Below are positions 12,881-25,545 of a stretch of 64,000 bases of DNA, in pieces; position 1 is the first letter of the stretch; each line of letters opens with the position of its first letter. The notes under the pieces were generated by a model. It was given only the letters and a program-made list of their open reading frames with translations. It did no database searches and had not been told where the DNA came from. The stretch is from Anarhynchus alexandrinus (lineage: Eukaryota > Chordata > Aves > Charadriiformes > Charadriidae), in the NCBI GenBank assembly GCA_008711295.1, contig VUYV01000053.1, positions 4,031,162-4,095,161 of the forward strand, given 5' to 3'. The translations under genes were made by a program, and so were the position numbers.

Positions 12881-15378
12881 TGTATTGGTCATCTCCATCG
12901 GTGTAAGTTTAGAGAGCTAAACGAAACAACTACTCATGTCCAAAATCCCACTATGTTACACACTTACACCTAGCTCATTTTCCGATTCCGTGATATATTT
13001 AAAGTTTTTAGAGCAGTTCATCTCAGTCTCTCTTCTGGGTTTTGGAAACCGATAAAAGTGTCCTGCCAAGTTGCTGTCCTTTTTCAAAACAGCCATGCTT
13101 CACTCATCAGCAAGTCCCAGAGGAAGGACAAACAGCTAAAGGTGCAAACTCTTTAGCTTCTTTGAGCTTTCTACTCAACTTTTATAAACTATCATCTGAT
13201 AGGCATGATGCTTTCCTGTGTACTTCTTTGTAGAGATCCAATTTCTCCTTTCTCTCTGTTGAGTTTGAGTTTATTCTTTCACTTCAGGAGCCTGAGGACC
13301 ATTGACCAATATGCCTGGTGTTGCATGCTTCATCACTGATAGAAGCACAGAAGATTTTTATATGCTGAAGACTCTGTTAATGCTAATGTGTAGAGATTTC
13401 ACTGTAGCTATGAATGGTTTCCATTAAACAGAAGGAATTTTGTTTCTGCTGGGCTTGACTGACTAAAAATAACTGTCTGATATGCAGAATTTATAGTGGT
13501 AGTATAATTTTTGTATTTATAATGCCTTTCTCTTAGTACTAAAAAAAGGAAGTTAATTTTTCATTTATATTTGCTGAACTTGAAAATTGCAGAATGTAGT
13601 AAAGATTACAGCAAGACTATGATGTGCTTAGTCAGTATAAATATGCATCATGATGGTTTTATGCTTTAATAAAGTCTGCTAAACCTTCAGCAGCCCATTG
13701 AGAATCATTCAAAGTGAATTTTCATTATACTTATCCAAACAATTTTTATAATCTTAGCAAACATACTTCATCTTGAGGTTTATTTAGATGAATAATGTTT
13801 CAAATTTAGCTGCTCAAGATAACTGCTTGGGAAAAAAATAGCTCTTTATCTGGAAAGATTGCTGTCCTTTTCAATGCTTGTCTATATATTTACTGGTACT
13901 GGGCTCAATAAAAATAACTTTCTTCATCAATACAGACAGGGTAGGTGTGTACTTCAGAGCCACTTGCAAGCCCAGCTCCCGCTGAGAGCCCAGTTGTAAG
14001 AACGCATGTTCCTCCAGCTCAGGAGAAATTCCAGAGCAAACTGGATAATCTCTCTGTCTGTTCAACTCTTCTGGCTGTTTGCTGTTTTCTAAATCTTAAC
14101 AGGAAACTTTCCCATCACTGCCAGTTTTCCAGGATTCATCTGTGGGCTACCCCCTGTAGATCACTGAAGACACTTTATTGGGGGAGGCATAATGTGGCTT
14201 TAGCCTTTCTGGCAGACTTTAAACTATGCATGGTTTGTGAGACTATTTTTCTATAGGCATTTTCTCAATTTTAAGAGGCGAATATTCTCGGGAAAGGCTG
14301 TTGTTTTCAGGCCTTGTGCCTAGAGGACTTTGCAGTGGTATGTCTAAGATCGCTTGAGAAGATGGAAGGTGGCAGGGCTGGACAATTTGGGGAAACTGGA
14401 ACCTATTGGAATGATTCTTCTTTCAGGCTGGTCTGCTTTCCTCTGTTGTCCGGCAGAGATTGGGGTTGTGACAGGGAAAGCGTTTGTTCCTGGGGTCACT
14501 TGCTGTTCGGGACTCCAGATACTAGGGTATTCTTGCTCTTTCTCTTGGTGTGTGAGCTTGGAGCCTTACCTGTGTGCTTGCTGGTCCACCATGAATCCTG
14601 TTGTCAGCTTTAGTGCTACACTAAGCTATTTCCATCGCCAAAGATAGATGGCTTTCCAAAATTGTAATTTGAATAATGGAAATATGGTCTGTAGTGAAAT
14701 TGTAGATTTTAACAGTGCTGTGGACCTGAAAAAGAAGGCATGCTAGTTTTATTCTGCATTCTGTAAAACAAATGAGGTAAAGGGGCCAGACTTGCATCTT
14801 CAGGGATTTTGTCCTGCTTACACTTTCTTTTTATTCTCAATAGAAGAGATTCTAATTCCAGTTACTGTAAAGGGAGTTAGCCTAGCTAGGCTCAGAGCTC
14901 TTTAAGTTGAGATTGATTTTCTTTGTGTTCTTCTATCCATGTTTCATTTCTTAGAAGTTTAACCCACAGCTACTGCTCTGTCGAGCCTTCAGTGACTGGT
15001 GGTAAGTAGTAGTGCATTTTCTTTAGGAACAGAATTGTTGCATCTGCCAGAAGGAAAGCTATTTAGGTCAAGTGCAAAAGAATGTCATGCAAATAACATG
15101 GAAAGCTCCATATGATATACTTTTTGCAAGAGGAAAAAAAAGTAGAAGAGGAAGAAGGGATGTTTGGACAGCCTCTTATAGTAATTAAAAATACAACTGT
15201 TAAAACCAGTTTTATATTCAATAAAACTTAATAATGCTACCTAAGATTTATCAAAAAGATAAGTGTCTCTGTCTGCATACAAATTTCTTACTATGGGAAG
15301 ACCTGTGCTATGCTTCTTAGGCAAACAAACGGGCAATTCTCACTCTCTTGCTTCTGTCTAGCCATTTGGGCCACGGTA

Positions 15379-15425
15379 GGGGTGAGAGATGGGGGGGGTA
15401 GAGAATGGGGCGAGGCGGCGGGGGG
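15379..15425 (+). other. G-rich tract, possible G-quadruplex
   Basis: Four runs of at least four G (15379-15382, 15391-15398, 15407-15410, 15420-15425) lie within 47 nt, with spacers of 8-9 nt. The spacers are longer than in the most stable quadruplexes, so folding is only possible, not assured. Confidence 0.5.
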
Positions 15426-17400
15426 AGCAGGAGAGTAAAAATCCTTTTCTGGGCTGCACAGGCACTCTGTCATGAAACAGCCAGCTCCCTACACAGAGCT
15501 GTCCATGCTTTGAGTATTTGAGTTGCAGGTTTACTGTGGTCTTGATGCCGTTCCATGCAGATGTTACTTTCCAGCTTCTATGCTAGCCTGCTTTAGGAAA
15601 CAGTACCACCCTTTTCTGCCTGTGTGGAGGGGAAGTGATACTGGCCTGGGGCTGATTTTGCCTAGAATCTGCTGGGAAGTCTGTGCGTTGTATTTCAAGA
15701 TCTGGAGCTGTGGCAAATGCAATGCAGAAATTCTCAATGGTTCCTGCATTGTCAGCTGGAGTCTCACTGGGTTTGTTAGCTTCAAATGTAAGCTCGGTCC
15801 CTGTGAGACTGTTCCCACAATATTCACTTTCCAGTGCTCAGACTCAGTCAAGCTTTCTACAATTGGGGTCATCATGGTCATTCTTGAGCTGAAATTAGAA
15901 AGTTCCATCCTGAAGACAGCGTAGAAGTTCTTCCCTAATGGCAAAGAGCGTTGTTCAGTGTTACTGATCTATAACAATTTCTGTTATCAGTTTGTAACCT
16001 AACAGAGTGAAAAATAGAAACCTCGAGTCTCTGAGTAGAGTTGAAGGAGGATTGGTTTGTTTTTTTTTTCCCCCCCTTGCTTTGTTTCTGGGCTTAGAAA
16101 GGAACGTACTCAATTGAATTCACATCTGGTTCGCTGATTTTCTTCATGGAGAAACTCCAAATTCATTGTGAAGATTAGAGTGAGCGTTTATGGGTTTTCA
16201 GGATTTTGAATGGAATTTGAAGTATTGTGTTTTCAAGCAGTGGACAAATCAGTTTTCTCATAGGTATTTGTTCATGTTCTAATTTTGGCATTTCTTTGTC
16301 TACATTCTAATTTTAAAAATTGTTTTATACTTCATGTTGTGTCTTGGGATTTCATAATGTGCTCACTTTTTGCAGAAATGCACACGAATCCATTGAAGTT
16401 CCTCATGACAAAAAGTTCTCATCTAAAACATGTTGCCAAGTTAGTTGGAATCAACTTATTTATCAAAATAAGCTGCTTATTAATAAGAGTGGAATTTGCA
16501 AATCATAAAAAAAAATTGATGAGTGTATTAATATGCACGATTTGTTTTAAAAGAGTACAAACACGCTATCTTACTGTTGCCTTATTTTCTTCATAATAAT
16601 GGTTAACAAATGTATTTATATCCGAAAGAGGTCTCATGAGCGATAAAGAAAAAATGGTTAGCCTGCAAAAAGTGCTTGCCAGCTAAAAATGTCTTTCCTA
16701 TCAAACTTTATGAATCCCCTCTTTTGTATTTAAACTCATAAATTGCAAATTATGTAGGGTTTTTTTTGTGTAAATTGCTCTGGAATTTTGAATGTCCAAC
16801 ATTGCAAAACTTGAGAGTTTGCCACAATTTTGGCATTACATTATTGACTCATTTCTGGCATGTCTCCCCATCTTTATTCGTTTATATTTCTTATAAATAT
16901 TCCAAGAAGCTCAGAAACTGGAATCTTCCAATAAACTTTTCTTGATCTTCTCTGTTTGAAAAATGATTTTTTTTTTCCTTGATTAAAATTATTTCAAACA
17001 AATGGCCTAGCTTAGATTTTCCTGTGCTTTGTGTTTTAGGTATCTGTTGTTTCTAAATGGAAAGATTTTGTAGAAGTCGTTGTCATGTCTATGCGTCTGT
17101 CTGCTTACATAGTATCCTAAAATTGTGGTTGAAACTCTCTGCTGTGTCACACAGGCAGACGAGTTTGTCCACATTATTTCGTATTAAAGACAAACCATTT
17201 GAGCCTTCAGGTTGATAAAAAAGTGTCTTTACTTGACTATAAATAAATAGTTGTATGTTAAGGAAATGCAAGAGTGGGATGCAGATATTACTGAAGTACT
17301 TGATTACTCATCACAATTGTGATGCAAATAGCCACCTAAAATGATCATGTGGTCATATTTGAGATTTGAATTGGTTGGTTGAAGACGTTGTTTATTCTGG

Positions 17401-19020
17401 CTAAGAAGAGGATAAAACTTTAGATTGGAAGTAAATGTTCTGAAAAGCCCTGACAACATTTTGTTTTCTCCAAACTTCAACATCTTTGGTTTCAGCGGGA
17501 ACTTGAATATTGTCAACAGCTTGTTGCAAAACATCTGTGGACCAGGAATCTAAAGACCAAGTTCAAGAAAAATTTTTGCTGCCAGTTCCAAATGTTTTTA
17601 GAAGGAAGACTTGAGGAGGTTTAATTACTGGAAGATTTCTGGAACTTTTGCCCAAGTCCTCCATGCGCATTATACAAAGTCATTGTAGGGGGCATTTCTC
17701 TAAAAAGCCGTCTTCTTTGGTTAGCCTTGACAAAACAGAAAAACTGTCCTGAGATTTTTTTACAATATGTTAATCTAGAGACAGAACTGCCCCAAACAGT
17801 CACTCAGTGGATTCTCTTTCTAATTTCATTTTAATTTCCACACTGTCTTGGAAAAGATCTCCAAACTTGTTTAGGCCCTTAATTGGTTCAAAGAGGAGGA
17901 TGCCAACAGAATGATGCTGTTCTGGATTGATGACGAAGGCCATGTGGTACAAATTCTCTCTCTGGTGTTGGTCTGGTCTCCTTAAAGTATTGTCACCATT
18001 GAGCTGTTACTGTTGATGAAATGAACTTAAATATCTTTTAGAATTTTTATTTCCACTTTGCCTAGAAAGTCAAGCAAGCATCAACGCCATCAATTTATTT
18101 TGATCACATTTCCATATTTTTTCCTCACAGTTCTGTGGATGTGTAAAGTTTTTGTTCCAATAGGAACAAAACAGTTGCAATAGGTAGTGAATCTGTTTAC
18201 ATTATATTACTGTACAAAGAGGGATTTGAGGTATGATTTATGCTGTAACCTTGTTCTAGAAATGGTTGTCATCACTCTGTCCTGCAGTTTTTTCTTTTTA
18301 GAAGGGTTTTTTTTGTGTGTGGGTATTATTTTTTTGTTTGGGATTTTTTTTTTTCCTGAGATAAGTGTTAGGAAGTCTTAACTTTTTATTAATTAAAATA
18401 AATTTTAATTCAGTACTTAGGCTGAAGTAGTGAATACCTTAGAGATGATCAGGAACAAGTAAGATCACTCAAGATCCTAGATAAATCTAGATTGTCATCT
18501 TCTACTGTAGCCTCTGATGTGCTGAAGGCCATTGTGGAAGGGTCTAAAGTGGTTGTTCCCCGATACGGGGCAGTTCCTTAGAGCTGCTGTGTTCAAGGCT
18601 CATATCACAACATCATGTTTTATTAAGATTTGACGATTTTAAGTCTGCAACAGCTTTGGTTGCCAAATCTCAAATATCTATGACCCATTTTTTTCCAGAC
18701 TGGTAATATTGTTGAGTTTCCTGCCAAATGAAAGCATTTTCAACAGTATGTCTGCTCAGCACTTCTGAAAGTCTGGCACTGACTGTGGTGTCCAGTTGTA
18801 GCAATTAGGGAATACCTGTAAAAAGCGGCTTTTCAACATCATATGGAAAAGCAATGGCAGAGGCATGGGGATGTATGCCAGTTCCTAAGGTAGCAATTGG
18901 TCAACTGTGTGACTGATCAAACACATTTATTGTTTTACTGAACAAACACTTCCTTTGATTTCTTTTCTGCTTGTAATTGCCCACCTATTGCAGCTGTTCT
19001 CTCCCTCTCTTAGAAGCAAT
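17401..19020 (-). pseudogene. Decayed protein-coding sequence of unknown family, minus strand
   Basis: One minus-strand frame stays protein-like from about 19020 to 18544 and again from 18204 to 17401, with the same codon phase on both sides. The longest clean piece is 68 codons (18006-17803) and includes ENLYHMAFVINPEQHHSVGI. Another stretch around 18800-18670 includes TVENAFIWQETQQYYQSGKK, and one near 18890-18840 includes GTGIHPHASAIAFPYDVEKP. In-frame stops occur at 18901, 18805, 18670, 18613, 18070, 18007, 17800, 17770, 17680 and 17563, many of them TGA. Between 18204 and 18544 the frame is lost in T-rich sequence, with a shifted piece MAFSTSEATVEDDNL near 18527-18483. No introns are apparent, which suits a retrocopy or an old mobile-element gene. 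I do not recognise the family. Confidence 0.5.
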
Positions 19021-20080
19021 GAATCTTCTTTGGAACATTTACATGATTAGCACTGGAATTAAGAAACACCTTTAAATTTCAGAAATGTCAAATACAGAAT
19101 TATGCATTTATCTTCCTTTCTTTACAACTAGCTCACAAATGCCTCTAGAGCAAGGATTGTTATGAAATGTGTTGGGATTCTTTTTGCCTTTTGTTTTTGT
19201 TTGGTTTTGGGGTTTTTGTTTTTAACGCTGATTGTGTGTTGTGGCATAAGACAGTGGCCATTCACCGGTTTGCTTCCATGGCAGTCTTACTTTCGCAGTC
19301 TTAGCTGTAGGCAGTCTTAGTTTCATTATGTAGGTTGTACGTGGAATGAATGTATCCTTCAGTGGGCTGGGGTGCACATCAGCATGGTTCTGCCACAGCA
19401 GAGTTGTCTAAAATGCACAACTGTCACTAGGAACTTCACTGATGAATAGGAAGCTCAGTGTGCATTATACTGTCAGTGTTTTCTATCCAGCTCATCTCAC
19501 TTCTTTTAACAGATGATATGCACAGCTTTTCCTTCCTCCTTCACTTTTCTGAAGTCCCTTTTGGTCATTTACAGTTGACACATTTACAGGTGATGACTTT
19601 GCAAGTAAAATTGGTTTACTGTGCAACAAGGAATTGTGAAGTCATCTTTATATTCCATCTCAATTTCTCATTTTGATAAAATGTTTCTAGTAAACTCATT
19701 AGCAAGTGGCTGTAGTCAGTTGTTCAGGGAGATGAGTAATTTCCCGCTCCCAGCTTTCTACTACTGGGAAGTAGTAGCATCAGTTTATACCCTACTTTCT
19801 GGAGTTTGGAACAGTTTCCAAATGAGTGTGGTAATATTGGATTTGAAATAAATCTCTACTTTTGGACAGCTTTCTGATGTGCTGAAAGATGCAAAGTGTG
19901 TAGTTGAGCATCATCTTGTCTCCAAAGACATGTTTTGAACAATAGTTTTGAAGTGGGGGGAGGGGGGGAAGGGAAAAATAAGGCATCTTATGATTCTGTA
20001 ATGGTTTTAGAAAAGTGCAAGGCATTAGAGCAATTGAAAACAATTCTCATTGCATTTAAGTAGTGCAATAGGTCGATGAC

Positions 20081-20096
20081 ACTTTGCATGCAAAGT
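20081..20096. promoter_or_regulatory. Perfect 16-bp palindrome with octamer-like halves
   Basis: ACTTTGCATGCAAAGT is its own reverse complement. Each half contains ATGCAAAG, one base away from the POU-factor octamer ATGCAAAT. This is a candidate protein-binding site only; the sequence itself is certain and the role is inference. Confidence 0.4.
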
Positions 20097-20137
20097 TGAT
20101 TAATGAAAATTAAGGTGGAAATATTATGCTGCAACTT

Positions 20138-20164
20138 TTAAATGCATCGTGATGATGCATTTAA
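20138..20164. promoter_or_regulatory. Perfect inverted repeat, 11-bp arms and 5-nt loop
   Basis: TTAAATGCATC is separated by GTGAT from its exact reverse complement GATGCATTTAA. It lies 41 nt after the 16-bp palindrome and shares the ATGCAT/ATGCAA motif. It could be a binding site or a cruciform, with no direct evidence for either. Confidence 0.4.
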
Positions 20165-23100
20165 TGTTACTTGAAGATACTTTTTCATCCTACGAATATT
20201 GGCATCAAATCACGGAAAGTGCATCATTACATCTGCATTTCACTCATGAAATGTATTTGGTAGTTATACAGCTGTTAGGAAGTCACAGGTTTTATAGAAA
20301 CAAGGATATGATCTAGGCTTTGTGTTTGTAGCATTTCTTTCCCTTCTAGTAACTTGTGTTGCAAAATACTGAGTTGCAAGCTGTCATTCTTAGAGGGACA
20401 CTCACTTTTTTTAAGGCACGTATAACTCATAGTATCAAAATATGTATGGCTTTTATTTTCTCAGCTGTAGAGTTCGTACTTCATGGAGAACAGAATGGTA
20501 ACCTTTAGAAACTTGTAAGAGTTTTTTGTTTCATTGCTAATTTAAATCAAAAAAACGGAAGTAGTTACTTGTGCGATTTGCTCTCTTTTACTGTGTTATA
20601 AGCAAGACACTGTTTTTGATCTTTGTTCTATGCTGTACTTTTTAGTTTACCCTGCAAGCATAGCTTAATTTGCTACGTAAGCTGTCTTTGCGGCTGTTGT
20701 TGAGCAGTTGGACACAAAAAGAGAAAATGGACAGTAGAATGATAGTTTTGAGGAGCAAGTGGACCTAAAGATTACTAAGATAGGAAGAATAACCCTAGTT
20801 TTAATTGTAACCACATTTGTTGGCTAACACGCTATTAAACATCATTGTATCTGGGGATTTACATTAAATCATGCAGAAATATATCCATTTTGGTTTGGAG
20901 AAAGAAGAGCTGTGTTTTTTCTCGCGTATATTGTAAGACACAGTCTGCTGACATTACGCTGGTAGCTATGAATGCATCTGATAGAATATGCCACATTCTC
21001 AGTGTTGGGGAGTTCCTTTATTATTTTGTGATGTGTTTTACCACCGAGTAAATCAGAGAAGTAAGGAAAAGTCTTCAACAACTGAAATTAAAGAAGTTAG
21101 TGAAGATCTGAGTTATTTCATCCAAGAACATTAAGCAAGTGTTCTCAAAATTATAAAAGTCCTAACACATTTAGCTAAGCACAACTGCACCCTACTGAAC
21201 GCATGGTCACCCCAGAAGTGGAAGAACGCCCGAATTGTTCCAATCCCGTCATATCATTCCAGAAATTGTAATCACTATTATTACGGTTAGAGGGTGGGGT
21301 CAGTGCTTCAGGCAAGAGGCCAATAAGTAACATATTGCTGTGCCAGTTTTATGAAGATGGGTTTGCAGAAGCAGACAGTGTTAGGCAGTTCAGTTCCATC
21401 AGTTTAAATTGGATATAATTTTGTTATTAATGTTGTGTGTAGGACAATCTTTGTCTTGTAGCCTACAACTAAACAGCTAAAATATGTAACGCTATTTGTA
21501 TCATATTGGTGTGATTTCGTGTTTAGGAAAAAGCTCATAGATTACTTTGTTTCTGAGGCAAGGTCTGAGATTTTCTTTCCCAGCTTACCATTTTCATTTT
21601 TACAAGATGTGAATTCTATCTAGGAATTGTTCATCTCTGAGATTCTTTGGGGTAGGATACTCAATATATGCAAAAAACCATCAGATAAAATTCACAGTTG
21701 TACAGGGAAAAGCAGACAATTCTCTTGGGATTGAGTCATGGCTACAGCATTGCTGTCTCTTTGTGGTTTTGGGGAAATATTTTATGGAATGGGCAGCTTT
21801 TGGTGAGACATAAAACCGAGGTCTGCCCACTATGAGTGCTAAAGACCCATCCATGCAAATGTAGGAGTGTTACCCACTTTGTTTTCTTTAAACTTCAATC
21901 TTGAGTAATGACGTTCTGCCTACATTTCGCCAGCAGCTTTTCTGTGATGAAGTGTGTCGTGTCCAGCTTTAAAATAGTTTTGAAATTTCCTGAATGGAGG
22001 AAAAAAGTTTCAAAAAGGGCGTGTTACTCTTCATGAGTGGGACACCACCAAAGTATGTATGATCAAAGTGAGCACTGTTGAAAGTCAAGCTAATTTGGAT
22101 TGCAAAAGGTAGTGAAGAGAGAGTTCTTTAGCTGTACGAATGGCTACAAAAAGCAATAGCAGGGGTCTGTTACACTGTGAAGAGTGGATTAAGGTGAAAG
22201 GTCTTCGTACAGTCCCAAATGAAATGGACTGCTGCAGCTATCTATACTTGCAGTGGTAAACGTGGGTTCAAAGGCAAGACGACTAATGAGAAAAGAATTA
22301 GAAAGTAGCATTGCATCTTGTACCTCACTACTAACAGAGATTTGATTTTAAGATTTCTTGCACTGCTGTTGGTGGTAATTAGTTGAAGTATATGCTGATT
22401 GAATAAACTGAGGAATTAAAAGTAAGTACTGCTGCATAAATTAAGGAAAATCATGTCCGGAAGTCTTAATTTAACCAAACCATTTCACAGGAGGACAATT
22501 CGGAGATGAGAAGGTTTAAGGCACACTTGAAGGCTTTCCAGTACATATTGATTTTGGGAAGCATTGAAGAAAATGATTACTTCCATCAAAAAAGGGTGGT
22601 TATTCTTAAATGTGTGGTTAAATAAGAAAAATAGTAAAGAAAAGTAGTGTTGGGGGGAAAAAAAAAGAACATGTGCAAGGGGAAGGTAAAGTCTTGGTCT
22701 ATTTTTTAAAATCTTGACATTGCTATGTGAGAGAGAACCCAAGAAAGGGTTCTGCAAAGGAGCTGATGTAGTTGGAGCAAGAAAAAAGCAGTTGCTCAGC
22801 AGGATTTTTAAAAATCAGTTAAAATTGTAGTGCTGTAGTTATTCAGTACAGTGGTCAAGGGATGTAGTATCGCAAACCATGTACTTATTAATAGAATGTA
22901 AAAAAAAGATAGCTATTAGAGGTTATAAAGGAGACAGTATAAGATAAAGCAAGATTAAAGTCGGAGGTAAGTGAAGAACGGGTCAAAAAGATGCAAGTCA
23001 CTGTGTGACAGGAAGAGTAGGTGGTCAGCTATGGCAGAAAATTACGTTTTCCTGGATGGTGGTGGGAAGACCAGCTGAAATAGATTTTGTGGATAATGAT

Positions 23101-25487
23101 TCAAATTTTGGTCTGCCACTCAGTCTGTAAACATGTTTATATATCCAGTTCTTACTCTGAAGTGCTGATAGATCTTTGTATATCGCTAATTTCTTTTGGC
23201 TTAAAGATAATGAAATAAGTTACGTTTTTTTGTTGACCTTTCCCTCTTTCCTTAGTGTGGTTGTTATCTTACTGGTTTTGAACCATAAAACATCTGAATC
23301 AGTTGGTGAATTGAGGGCATGGGGACGTCATTTCTGTTACTGGCAGTGTGGAGGGGGCTGTTTGACAGCTTTGCCGTTACATGTGGACATTTGATGGCAA
23401 ATTCTGTGATTTGGTGATACTGTTTAGCTGTGGTTTACAAATGAAGAACACCAGCTCTCTCATAACCTATAGTTTGAGATAACATTGTCTAGATCCTGGC
23501 AGAGCTGTTCTTCCCTTTCCCTCTGCTTAATTTTGACCTACTATTGTGGTATGTTTTTCTTTCCCGTAGCTGCTGCTCATCTGCTTAAGTCACTTTTCTC
23601 TTGCATTCACTTGTTTATTTTATTTCTTTTTTTTTTTTTTTAAAGCAGACATGGAGGAATGTTTTTAAAATGCGTCAGTTGTTCCATGGTAATATAAATG
23701 AAAATTTTTAGGTTTTAGCTATGAAAGGTTAAGTTACAAAAAGAGAGTTTAAAATTTTGATGTTTTAGTAGATTTTGAGGGTAATTGTTTGGGGAAGGCT
23801 ACAAACATTTTCGGTAGGCTTGTATGTCAGTCTCTTTGTGTTTGCTGTAATCGATTGCTTTCCATATTTGCAGGAGGACAGAAAGTTAAACCAGGTCTTT
23901 AAAAATCTCTGCACACTAACAATTAAGTGAATATACTTGTATAGTTTTCTTTTAAGAAATTCCTTCCCAGGTGCAGGACTTCACATTTCTCTTTGCTGAA
24001 CTTGCTGAGAACTTTATATGTGAATCTAGGAGAATTCTTGGATATAAGTTGTTTGAATCCAGGTTAAATATTGAAAAAGAGTAAGTTAGTATAGAACTAT
24101 AACTAGTGTCATCTAACTGGCATTTTCAGTATACACATATGATAGCTTTTTGTTATTTTAGTATGGGCTATTTCTGAAAATATAAGCTTCAGTCTTTCAA
24201 ACCAGCAGTGCCAGCGTGAGTTTTTTTCACAGTAATACTAAAAGGAGCTGGCTCTCTCTTAATGTATTTCTTTCCTAACCCTAGGCAAAATTTTGTAAAA
24301 GATGAAATTCATTAGGACATTTGACTTTCAGCCTGACATTCATGTATTCAAGATTTGAGCTTAATTAAAAAGAAGTTAGAACATAGTTCTGGCTTTACGT
24401 GGAGAGTTCTTTTTGTTCTGGGTGAAATGTAGTTTATGAAATAAAGTACAGTAACTTTTTGACTAGTTGCAGAAATGTGTAGGCCTGTGTTTATGACTTG
24501 GTCTCTACTCAACCAGTGTCTTCAAGCTGCTGAAGCTTAAATTTTTAAGGACATAGTTATTACACTGAAAATCTGGGGGGTGGGCAATACTCTTTCTTGA
24601 AAAATAGTCTGTTGGTTTGTATTTTGGTACAAATCTGTGCGTAATTGAAAAATCATTTTGGCAGTCTACTCTGAGTTTATCTGTGTTGGCCAAATCCGTT
24701 AGGTAGTATCTACTGCCTGTTATGCTTTTTTGTAAGAAAACATTGTTTCTTAAATTGCATGGTGTTGACTAGCAAATATGGAAATAGCAGATAATTTGTG
24801 TAATGTTTTAAAGGGCCCTTGAATCCCCAAATACTCTGAAAAATTGCTTTTCTTTTGTGCTGTTGTAGGTTGAGTGTAGGACAGTATCGTTAGCTGTTCA
24901 AGTGTCGTGGGTCAACACATGTTTCCTGGTATGCAACTGTTGAAAGGGGTTTTTTTTGCTTGTTTTTCTGTCCTTTTTTTAATGTAACCCATACACACAT
25001 TGTCAGAGCTCATATATTATTCTTCTAATGTTTGTCCAGTACTGCGTATTTATTTTCAAATTTTCACTTAATTTGTTTGGAGTTTACAGCAAATATTTTT
25101 CATATTATTTTTCTTTAGTATGATCTGTTTCATATTTTGGAGACTTCGGAATGTAGGAAACATTGATGCATCAGGAAATGCTGCATGCAGTAGGGTATTT
25201 CTGCTCATCTTGTATCATTACTCCTGAGACAAAATGATGAATACACTGCTATATTTGTAGGCAGCTTTGCAGTCCTTGCTGTTCAGACAAGACCATCATG
25301 TCTGAGATGTTGTCATCTTCAGCATTTATGACATTGTCGTCATCTTACCAACACAGATTGTGTCTTGTAGCATTTTATAAACGTCTTCCTCATACATTGC
25401 ATTTCAGTTTTACTGGCAACGTATAGCTAAGCTATAAGTTATTATTTCTCTATTGAAATGTTACCTGACATTTTCTTTTGTCTAAAG

Positions 25488-25545
25488 CAGTGGTATCAAA
25501 CTTTCATGGCCTTGTACGTGTCAATGCTGAAATACCAATGCATTT
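25488..25545 (+). repeat. Possible hAT-like terminal fragment, copy 1
   Basis: CAGTGGTATCAAACTTTCAT then TTGTACGTGTCAATGC resembles 53698-53745 and the CAGTGGTTCTCAAACTTT-type ends of hAT/Charlie elements. The copy is short and degraded, so the family is uncertain. Confidence 0.3.

Noticed and set aside
20138..20164. Possible microRNA hairpin
   Set aside because: The perfect stem is only 11 bp with a 5-nt loop and does not extend; too short for a pre-miRNA.
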